Below are positions 33,787-39,753 of a stretch of DNA of 39,753 bases, one piece after another (position 1 is the stretch's first letter; each line of letters opens with the position of its first letter). Source of the DNA: Bacteroidaceae bacterium (lineage in GTDB: Bacteria; Bacteroidota; Bacteroidia; Bacteroidales; Bacteroidaceae); the NCBI GenBank assembly GCA_011959205.1, contig BLLV01000012.1, positions 1-39,753 of the forward strand, given 5' to 3'. Under the pieces are notes generated by a model, which searched no databases, was not told the DNA's origin, and saw only the letters and a list, made by a program, of their open reading frames with translations. Made by a program: the position numbers and the translations under genes.

Positions 33787-34773
33787 TCAGAAAAGTAGAA
33801 TATAAGCCAATGAGCTAATACTGATCACCACCCAAAGAGCAACACCTTGAATCAGCGGTTTCATACCAACCTGCCTCAACACATCCATAGAGAGTGAAGC
33901 ACCGATAAAGAACATGGTGATAATCAACCCCTTGCGCGCCAGTTCAGAAACAGCCTGACCGAATTGAGGCACACCATCCAGCACATAAGTATTCAAGAGG
34001 ATAGCTACAACAAAATAAAGGATAAACCAAGGAATGCTTACTTTCTTACCGCTTCCCTTGAATATGAAAGAAGTAGCGAATGCCAAGGGAATAATCCAAA
34101 GGGCACGAGTCAGTTTGATTGTAGTCGCCACTTTCAATGCCTCCTCACCGTATGCCGCACCTGCACCCACCACAGAACTTGTATCGTGAATAGCAATAGC
34201 CGCCCAAGTACCAAACTGTTGCTGGTCCAACCCAAACGTATGGCCTAACACCGGAAAAATAAACAAAGCAACGGCATTCAAGACAAAGATAGTAGCCAGA
34301 GCCACAGACATTTCACTATCTTTAGCTTTCAATACAGGCCCCACAGCAGCAATAGCACTCCCCCCACAAATTGCAGTACCCGAACTGATAAGGTAAGCCG
34401 TATCACGATCTACCTTCAAAAGTTTACGCCCTATGAACATACCTATAATCATTGTACCGATTACGGAAATGATCGTGAACTCCATTCCTTCCTTGCCGGA
34501 AGCCAGAGAAGCCTGAAGATTCATGCCGAACCCCAACCCTACCACAGAATATTGCAACAAATATTTAGAAACCTTTTTATTGAACTTGGGATAGGCCTGT
34601 CCGCAAACCAATGCAAATATCAACCCCAAAAATAAAGAAACCGGAGGAGTGACCCAACGGGAAAACGGAGCCAATGCCGGAATATAGTCCATCAATAAAA
34701 AGACCGTTAATGTGGAAAGCACGCCTACATAAATTGTTTTGTTGTTTTGCTGTAAAGCTGTTACTGAAATCAT
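33787..34773 (-). CDS. YeiH-family (UPF0324) putative sulfate exporter
   Basis: This 328-residue protein has about ten membrane helices and matches the YeiH/UPF0324 family, annotated as putative sulfate exporters. Recognisable motifs are GLGFGMNLQASLASGKEGME, SSGTAICGGSAIAAVGPVLK and the conserved AIHDTSSVVGAGAAYGEEAL, with FFIGASLSMDVLRQVGMKPL near the C-terminus. The gene has its own -7 box at 34814-34821 and lies 89 bases downstream of a lysR gene on the same strand. LysR regulators often control the neighbouring YeiH gene, so regulation by it is likely but inferred. Substrate has not been shown. Confidence 0.9.
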   Translation of the reverse strand: MISVTALQQNNKTIYVGVLSTLTVFLLMDYIPALAPFSRWVTPPVSLFLGLIFALVCGQAYPKFNKKVSKYLLQYSVVGLGFGMNLQASLASGKEGMEFTIISVIGTMIIGMFIGRKLLKVDRDTAYLISSGTAICGGSAIAAVGPVLKAKDSEMSVALATIFVLNAVALFIFPVLGHTFGLDQQQFGTWAAIAIHDTSSVVGAGAAYGEEALKVATTIKLTRALWIIPLAFATSFIFKGSGKKVSIPWFILYFVVAILLNTYVLDGVPQFGQAVSELARKGLIITMFFIGASLSMDVLRQVGMKPLIQGVALWVVISISSLAYILLF

Positions 34774-34813
34774 ATATTTTTCTTTTTAACGTTAATTTCC
34801 TTTTTCCAGAGTG

Positions 34814-34821
34814 CAAAAGTA
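34814..34821 (-). promoter_or_regulatory. Putative -7 box for the YeiH gene
   Basis: TACTTTTG on the minus strand matches TAnnTTTG 41 bases before the ATG. It lies in the 89-base gap after lysR, so the transporter can be transcribed separately. Confidence 0.5.
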
Positions 34822-34862
34822 CTATATATTTCAATAACAGTCTCATCGTTTTTAATTATAAG

Positions 34863-35759
34863 TTATAACTTTTCCTTATAATGATTGGCAAATTGCATAA
34901 ACATAGCCGGAAGCCCTGTGTCCTGTCCTTGCAACTGAACAAAATCAAATTCACGAAACATCACCAGATCTTTTATATCCAATACTTTAAACTTTCCAGA
35001 ATACAGTTCTTTATTGATAGAGCGGATAGACAAAACACCCATGCACTCACTATTTTCCAGAAATAATTTAATGCTCTCTGTACTCCCCAGATGCATACGA
35101 ACAGTGAGGTCTGATAACTTTATGTTGTGTTTATGCAAAGCGGTAATCAATACATCCAGTGTTCCCGAACCTCTTTCACGAAGCACAAGAGGGATTTCTT
35201 TCAATTCATCCAAAGTTATCTCATCATAATCCATCCACTTGCTGCGAGTATGGACGATAGCCACCAGTTCATCTTGCAGAAAAGGAGTATATTTCAAATT
35301 AGGTTGCCGGGTATTGCCCTCTACCAGTGCCAGATCTATGCGATGTTCTTGCAACGCCTTTTCCACCTCAGAGGAATTACCGCTGAAAAGTGACAAAGAC
35401 ACCTGCGGAAACTTCTCGATGAAACGGGCCAGCAAGGGAGGAAGCACATATTGGGCAATCGTAGTGCTGGCCCCCAAGCGCAGCTCACCGGTATGCTCAT
35501 TACGTAATAAGTTCATCTCGTACTCCAGACGTCCGTAATCTTCCAAAATTTTCTCACAATGCTCCAACAACAACTTGCCCGCATCAGTCAACAAAATCTT
35601 GTTGCCCATCCGCTCAAAGAGGCGTGTCTGGTACATCGTTTCCAATTCCTGAATATGCTTGGTTATAGCCGGCTGACTGATAAACAGTTCCTGCGAAGCC
35701 TTCGTAAAGCTGAGGTTTTTCGCAACACTACTGAAAACTCTTAACCTGAAATCAGACAT
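34863..35759 (-). CDS. LysR-family transcriptional regulator
   Basis: This 298-residue protein has the LysR N-terminal winged helix-turn-helix: FSSVAKNLSFTKASQELF, then ISQPAITKHIQELETMYQ and LFERMGNKILLTDAGK at about 8-65. The C-terminal substrate-binding domain runs from about 90 to 295 (LRLGASTTIAQYVLPPLLAR and LVLRERGSGTLDVL). The effector is unknown. The arrangement next to YeiH recalls CysL/YeiE-type regulators, which respond to sulfur compounds. It follows the unknown gene at 35772 by 12 bases, so both probably share one promoter at 36380-36409. Family identity is secure; regulon is inferred. Confidence 0.94.
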   Translation of the reverse strand: MSDFRLRVFSSVAKNLSFTKASQELFISQPAITKHIQELETMYQTRLFERMGNKILLTDAGKLLLEHCEKILEDYGRLEYEMNLLRNEHTGELRLGASTTIAQYVLPPLLARFIEKFPQVSLSLFSGNSSEVEKALQEHRIDLALVEGNTRQPNLKYTPFLQDELVAIVHTRSKWMDYDEITLDELKEIPLVLRERGSGTLDVLITALHKHNIKLSDLTVRMHLGSTESIKLFLENSECMGVLSIRSINKELYSGKFKVLDIKDLVMFREFDFVQLQGQDTGLPAMFMQFANHYKEKL

Positions 35760-35771
35760 GTTTTTTAATGA

Positions 35772-36353
35772 TTATAGTTCGTCTGCTTTAATTCCTAACG
35801 ATTGCAAAATAGCGAATCCAAACATCTCCCACTGATAAGCCACTTCACCGGCCGGAGGATTCATGCCGAATACCGTCATCTTTTCTTTTCCGTCCACCTT
35901 ATTTAATATGGCAGGAACTTTATCACCATATTCTTCTTCGGCAGGGACGACAATCACCCGTTTCACTTCTTTCGCGTCAGCCACCACTTTCAAAGACTCC
36001 AGAAACAACTCTTCGCGACTAGCCATATCCGACGGCTCGAAAGAATAGAGGGCGAACTCTCCCAACTGGCTCTTGAATGCCACATTATTTAATTCCTTTT
36101 CCAAATCCGACGGCTCGAAAGCACCCATTTTCTTACTTTCCTCGTCATAAATAAATAATACCTGAACCGCATTCTCCCCCAAAGGTATTCCACTATCCAG
36201 TGACAGACATTCCAGCAACACCGGCAAATCGGCTTTCGGCAACTTACGGCCCACCACTTCGCCAAAATGCCTGGATAAATCAGCCGCCACCCTATCTACA
36301 TAGGCTACATCCATCAGAATTACAGTATCTGCAAACTTTATTTCATTTGTCAT
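35772..36353 (-). CDS. Conserved unknown protein, DUF6621-like
   Basis: This 193-residue soluble protein has no signal peptide or membrane helix. It has an alpha/beta pattern with strands such as VQVLFIYDEE, FALYSF and RVIVVPAEEEYGDKV. The residues FEPSD occur twice, 26 residues apart, encoded by an identical 17-base stretch (36027-36043 and 36105-36121). From memory it corresponds to the Bacteroidales DUF6621 type; low-moderate confidence. It is the first gene of an operon with lysR, 12 bases upstream. I cannot assign a function. Confidence 0.8.
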   Translation of the reverse strand: MTNEIKFADTVILMDVAYVDRVAADLSRHFGEVVGRKLPKADLPVLLECLSLDSGIPLGENAVQVLFIYDEESKKMGAFEPSDLEKELNNVAFKSQLGEFALYSFEPSDMASREELFLESLKVVADAKEVKRVIVVPAEEEYGDKVPAILNKVDGKEKMTVFGMNPPAGEVAYQWEMFGFAILQSLGIKADEL

Positions 36354-36379
36354 CTCGCTTTCATTTTATGATTTCGATG

Positions 36380-36409
36380 CTAAGATAGCAATTATCATCT
36401 GCCTACAAA
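36380..36409 (-). promoter_or_regulatory. Putative promoter for the unknown-lysR operon
   Basis: On the minus strand a TTTG at 36406-36409 lies 18 bases from TATCTTAG at 36380-36387. This is close to the TTTG-N19-TAnnTTTG pattern, with one mismatch in the -7 box. Confidence 0.4.
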
Positions 36410-36430
36410 AAGAGTTATCTGCCTTTTTGT
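36405..36430. repeat. 8-bp inverted repeat over the -33 region
   Basis: ACAAAAAG and CTTTTTGT flank a 10-base spacer and overlap the -33 TTTG of the lysR operon promoter. The stretch TATCTGCCT/CATCTGCCT also occurs twice here. It could be an operator, possibly for the LysR protein itself, but LysR sites usually show T-N11-A, which is not clear. Beyond this, bases 36431-36610 show no feature I can name. Confidence 0.3.
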
Positions 36431-36615
36431 GTACAATTCGGACTTTTTTTCATTTAGAAGCCGGAAACCCCTGTCAATTTGTCTGCTTATTTTACCTCCC
36501 AGGCTTTATTTTCCTTTTTGGCAAACTATTTGACGATGATCAAATGAAATCGCGAAAGCCATTGAACAAAGCCGTAGCGGTTACGTTTGCAATAGGTATT
36601 TGAATAACATTTAGA

Positions 36616-36621
36616 AAGGAG
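36616..36621 (+). promoter_or_regulatory. Strong Shine-Dalgarno site for clpB
   Basis: AAGGAG lies seven bases before the clpB ATG. A consensus site of this strength is unusual among the genes of this window and settles the start. No CIRCE or sigma-32-like promoter is evident upstream. Confidence 0.7.
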
Positions 36622-36628
36622 ATACAAT

Positions 36629-39217
36629 ATGAATTTTAACAACTTCACAATTAAATCACAGGAGGCAGTGCAACAAGCGGTGAACTTGACCCAAGCCCGC
36701 GGACAGCAAGCTATCGAGCCTGTGCATCTGTTGGCCGGAGTACTGAAAGTAGGTGAAAATGTCACCAACTTCATTTTCCAGAAACTGGGAATGAACGCCC
36801 AGCAGATCGCACTGGTCATCGACAAGCAAATCGACTCGCTGCCTAAGGTTTCGGGAGGAGAACCTTACCTTAGCCGTGAAAGCAACGAGATATTACAAAG
36901 AGCCATACAGTATTCCAAAGAGATGAGTGACGAGTTCGTTTCACTGGAAGCGGTCATCCTGGCTTTGCTGAATGTAAAGAGTACTGTCGCCACCATACTG
37001 AAAGACGCGGGCATGACAGACAAGGAGCTGCGCTCCGCCATAGCAGAACTACGTAAGGGGGAAAAAGTAACTTCACAATCCAGCGAAGACACTTATCAAT
37101 CCTTAAGCAAATATGCCATTAATTTGAATGAGGCTGCCCGCAGTGGAAAACTTGATCCGGTTATCGGACGTGACGAAGAAATACGTAGGGTATTACAAAT
37201 ATTGAGCCGCCGTACCAAGAATAATCCGATTTTAATTGGTGAGCCGGGTACCGGCAAGACTGCCATTGTTGAAGGCTTGGCACACCGTATCATCCGAGGG
37301 GATGTACCCGACAACTTGAAGAACAAACAAATCTTCTCATTGGATATGGGCGCACTGGTTGCCGGAGCCAAATACAAAGGTGAATTTGAAGAACGTCTGA
37401 AATCTGTTGTCAACGAAGTGATCAAGGCCGAAGGCAGCATCATCCTGTTTATCGATGAAATCCATACCTTGGTCGGAGCCGGTAAAGGTGAAGGTGCCAT
37501 GGATGCCGCCAATATATTGAAACCCGCCTTGGCCCGTGGTGAGCTCCGCAGCATCGGCGCCACTACTCTGGACGAGTATCAGAAGTACTTCGAAAAGGAC
37601 AAGGCACTGGAACGCCGGTTCCAAACCGTTATGGTAACCGAACCGGACACGCTGAGCACCATCTCTATTCTTCGTGGATTGAAAGAACGTTACGAAAACC
37701 ATCACAAGGTGCGTATCAAAGATGAAGCCATCATTGCCGCTGTAGAATTGAGTAACCGTTACATCACCGAACGTTTCCTTCCGGACAAGGCGATTGACCT
37801 GATGGATGAAGCTGCTGCCAAACTGCGCATGGAACGTGACTCTGTGCCCGAAGAACTAGATGAAATCTCACGTCACCTGAAACAACTGGAAATTGAACGT
37901 GAGGCCATCAAACGTGAAAAAGACGAGCCGAAATTACAACAGCTGAATAAAGAGATTGCCGAACTGAAAGAACAGGAAACCTCTTACAAAGCCAAATGGC
38001 AGAGTGAAAAGGAACTGGTCAACAAGATTCAGCAAAACAAGCAGGAAATAGAACAATTGAAGTTCGAGGCCGAGAAAGCGGAACGTGAGGGAGATTACGG
38101 CAAAGTGGCCGAAATCCGTTATGGAAAATTGCAGGCTTTAGAGAATGAGATCAAGGATATTCAAGAAGATCTGAAGCACAAGCAGGGTGACAGTGCCATG
38201 ATCAAGGAAGAGGTTACCGCCGAGGATATTGCCGATGTTGTTTCACGGTGGACAGGGATACCGGTCAACAAGATGCTGCAAAGCGAACGTGACAAATTGC
38301 TTCATCTGGAACAGGAACTGCATCTGCGTGTGGTAGGTCAGGATGAAGCCATAGCAGCCGTATCCGATGCCGTACGCCGCAGCCGTGCCGGATTACAGGA
38401 TCCGAAACGTCCGATAGGTTCATTCATCTTCCTGGGTACTACCGGTGTGGGTAAGACAGAACTTGCCAAAGCATTGGCTGACTACCTGTTTGATGACGAG
38501 AGCCTGATGACGCGTATCGACATGAGCGAATATCAGGAGAAACACTCTGTATCCCGTCTGATCGGAGCGCCTCCCGGATATGTAGGTTACGATGAAGGCG
38601 GTCAGTTGACGGAAGCCGTCCGGCGCAAACCATACTCTGTGGTATTGTTTGATGAAATAGAGAAGGCACATCCGGATGTGTTCAACATTCTGCTGCAAGT
38701 GTTGGACGACGGACGTCTGACCGACAACAAGGGACGTACGGTAAACTTCAAGAATACGATTATCATCATGACTTCCAACCTGGGCAGCGCGTACATTCAA
38801 AGCCAGTTCGAAAAGATTAATGACGAAAATCGCGAAGTGGTGATTGAAGAGACGAAGAAAGAGGTAATGTCCATGCTGAAAAAGACGATACGACCGGAGT
38901 TTCTGAACCGTATAGACGAAACAATCATGTTTCTGCCTCTGAACAGAGAAGAGATAGAACAGATTGTGATGTTACAAATCAACGGTATCAAGAATATGCT
39001 GGCCGGCAACGGCATTACTTTGGAAATGACCGATGAGGCCGTCCGTTTCATTGCCGGCACAGGCTATGATCCCGAGTTCGGCGCCCGTCCTGTGAAACGT
39101 GCCATCCAGCGCTATTTGCTGAATGATTTGTCCAAAAAGCTATTGTCACAAGAAGTAGACCGAAGCAAACCGATTATCGTAGAAACTGCTGGTGACGGAT
39201 TAAAATTCCGCAACTAG
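36629..39217 (+). CDS. clpB: ATP-dependent disaggregase ClpB
   Basis: ClpB is a hexameric AAA+ chaperone that, with DnaK, extracts polypeptides from aggregates. The 862-residue length is normal. The N-terminal Clp_N repeats occupy about 1-145 ([20 protein letters not shown]). NBD1 has Walker A GEPGTGKT at 204-211 and Walker B ILFIDEIH. The coiled-coil middle domain that marks ClpB lies at about 405-525. NBD2 has Walker A GTTGVGKT at 603-610 and [20 protein letters not shown]. The C-terminal D2-small domain includes [19 protein letters not shown]. No IGL/F loop of ClpA-type unfoldases is seen, so it should not feed ClpP. It is monocistronic, with a strong terminator. Identity is secure. Confidence 0.98.
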   Translation: MNFNNFTIKSQEAVQQAVNLTQARGQQAIEPVHLLAGVLKVGENVTNFIFQKLGMNAQQIALVIDKQIDSLPKVSGGEPYLSRESNEILQRAIQYSKEMSDEFVSLEAVILALLNVKSTVATILKDAGMTDKELRSAIAELRKGEKVTSQSSEDTYQSLSKYAINLNEAARSGKLDPVIGRDEEIRRVLQILSRRTKNNPILIGEPGTGKTAIVEGLAHRIIRGDVPDNLKNKQIFSLDMGALVAGAKYKGEFEERLKSVVNEVIKAEGSIILFIDEIHTLVGAGKGEGAMDAANILKPALARGELRSIGATTLDEYQKYFEKDKALERRFQTVMVTEPDTLSTISILRGLKERYENHHKVRIKDEAIIAAVELSNRYITERFLPDKAIDLMDEAAAKLRMERDSVPEELDEISRHLKQLEIEREAIKREKDEPKLQQLNKEIAELKEQETSYKAKWQSEKELVNKIQQNKQEIEQLKFEAEKAEREGDYGKVAEIRYGKLQALENEIKDIQEDLKHKQGDSAMIKEEVTAEDIADVVSRWTGIPVNKMLQSERDKLLHLEQELHLRVVGQDEAIAAVSDAVRRSRAGLQDPKRPIGSFIFLGTTGVGKTELAKALADYLFDDESLMTRIDMSEYQEKHSVSRLIGAPPGYVGYDEGGQLTEAVRRKPYSVVLFDEIEKAHPDVFNILLQVLDDGRLTDNKGRTVNFKNTIIIMTSNLGSAYIQSQFEKINDENREVVIEETKKEVMSMLKKTIRPEFLNRIDETIMFLPLNREEIEQIVMLQINGIKNMLAGNGITLEMTDEAVRFIAGTGYDPEFGARPVKRAIQRYLLNDLSKKLLSQEVDRSKPIIVETAGDGLKFRN

Positions 39218-39231
39218 AATGTTACAAACAA

Positions 39232-39414
39232 GAGGGTGTATCAAAACTAAAATGTTCCCTCCGAAAAGTTATAGATTGTAACTATGACATTTAAAAAAGG
39301 GTCGTATCAAGCTCTGTATTGAGCAATGATACGACCCTTTTTCAGCCTTTTGAGGGTGCTCAAATTTCAAATTATAAGTTCATATCTTCAAAAATTGAGT
39401 TTTGACACACCCTC
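39232..39414. mobile_element. 183-bp inverted-repeat (MITE-like) element after clpB
   Basis: The ends GAGGGTGTATCAAAACT (39232-39248) and AGTTTTGACACACCCTC (39398-39414) are 17-base inverted repeats with one mismatch. The core has no open reading frame. The termini resemble those of the element at 3869-3958 (shared TGTGTCAAAA). The clpB terminator lies inside it. No exact target duplication is visible. Ends of this kind occur on some Bacteroides insertion sequences, from memory and unverified. Confidence 0.5.
39294..39342 (+). terminator. Strong intrinsic terminator after clpB
   Basis: A perfect 16-base stem (AAAAAGGGTCGTATCA / TGATACGACCCTTTTT) is capped by a small GCTC/GAGC stem, and five T residues close it. 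It lies 77 bases past the clpB stop and is symmetrical enough to act on both strands. Confidence 0.85.
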
Positions 39415-39697
39415 ACATCATTCTCCATATCACATTTCAAGACCTTTAATTGAGATGTAAAGTTAATGCAAAATAGCTAAACCGGGAAGGGAATCTGTGT
39501 TAAAATTAGACAAACAGCACGGCTTTTTCATTTAAGAAACATTGTCCGTTAAAGGTCACCGCCCCAACCGGTACCTACAAGGAAGGCCATACTTGGAACA
39601 CGGCAGATTACCGGATGTATAGGAATCAGCCGGCAAGTGCCATTATGCAGGACGAACACCCGTCAGCATCCCTGAAGAGGGCGGAAAAGTTTGATGC
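39415..39697. other. Intergenic stretch without identified gene
   Basis: No recognisable gene, RNA or mobile element is seen. One plus-strand frame stays open for about 75 codons from near 39510 to the first CACCTAGGTG palindrome. It has no good start or ribosome binding site and resembles nothing I know. Confidence 0.5.
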
Positions 39698-39753
39698 TTC
39701 ACCTAGGTGAAGACGGGATTTCACCTAGGTGAAGAGCCATTGTCACCTAGGTG
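39698..39753. repeat. Array of CACCTAGGTG palindromes at 22-bp spacing, cut by window end
   Basis: The 14-base palindrome TTCACCTAGGTGAA occurs at 39698-39711 and 39720-39733, and its core CACCTAGGTG again at 39744-39753. The three centres are exactly 22 bases apart. Spacers differ in sequence (GACGGGAT and GAGCCATTGT), so the palindrome and phase are what is conserved. The array reaches the last base of the window and may continue. Confidence 0.85.

Noticed and set aside
36431-36615. CIRCE or heat-shock promoter upstream of clpB
   Set aside because: No TTAGCACTC-N9-GAGTGCTAA or clear sigma-32-like boxes are visible, and no good TAnnTTTG match was found either.
39500-39715. A plus-strand open frame near the right end
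   Set aside because: No start codon with ribosome binding site, no known motif, and it ends in the palindrome array, so it cannot be supported as a gene.
39698-39753. CRISPR array
   Set aside because: The repeats are short palindromes with 8-10 base spacers, no repeat of 25-40 bases with 30-base spacers exists, and no cas genes are present.
1-39753. tRNA or rRNA genes
   Set aside because: I found no convincing cloverleaf or rRNA-like sequence in the intergenic gaps, almost all of which are short.

Overview
The window looks like a chromosomal segment of a Bacteroidales gut commensal, most likely Bacteroides or Phocaeicola. This is inferred from moderate GC, Bacteroides-type promoters (TAnnTTTG at -7, one with TTTG 19 bases upstream), mostly weak ribosome binding sites, and a gene set typical of that order: a SecA of 1098 residues, DUF4105, a GldE/CorC-type protein, and a coaX-OMP-TPR-lptC cluster. 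Species cannot be fixed from the window. I see no rRNA, tRNA, CRISPR array, intact insertion sequence or prophage. Nearly everything is core housekeeping or cell-envelope biology, with small repeat elements in the gaps.

Layout. 1-279: non-coding, with a 22-bp tandem repeat and a MITE-like element. 280-3803: divergent mazG and valS. 3804-5488: a MITE-like inverted repeat, a small membrane protein, and divergently an ECF sigma factor translationally coupled to a small two-helix membrane protein (possible anti-sigma). 5564-10483 (minus): an acidic unknown protein, a lipoprotein and secA. 10576-13331 (minus): a DUF4105 membrane protein overlapping a phosphatase-superfamily protein whose catalytic residues appear lost. 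13457-21048 (plus): coaX, an outer-membrane barrel protein, a TPR protein, lptC, a CorC/GldE-type CBS protein and a PpiD-like chaperone, an envelope-biogenesis run. 21088-25264: a possible 72-residue lipoprotein, a mutarotase-like protein, a DMT transporter and a phosphoglucomutase. 25401-28753 (minus): an M23 peptidase coupled to a C69 Ntn-hydrolase. 28947-30038: alanine dehydrogenase. 30136-31706 (minus): an ECF-S-like membrane protein, tatA and tatC. 31841-33691: an LPP20-like secreted protein and a DUF4010/MgtC-type membrane protein. 33787-36353 (minus): an unknown protein, a LysR regulator and a YeiH-type transporter. 36629-39217: clpB. 39218-39753: terminator, inverted-repeat element and the start of a phased palindrome array.

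How the genes work together. Much of the region serves the envelope: SecA and TatAC export proteins, LptC moves lipopolysaccharide, PpiD folds exported proteins, and M23/C69 peptidases probably process wall peptides. The most unusual items are the DUF4105/degenerate phosphatase pair (10576-13331), the 22-bp-phased CACCTAGGTG palindromes running off the right end, a perfect 15-bp hairpin inside the lptC signal region, and two short inverted-repeat elements (3.9 kb and 39.3 kb) sharing termini. No clearly new multi-gene defence or mobile system is visible.
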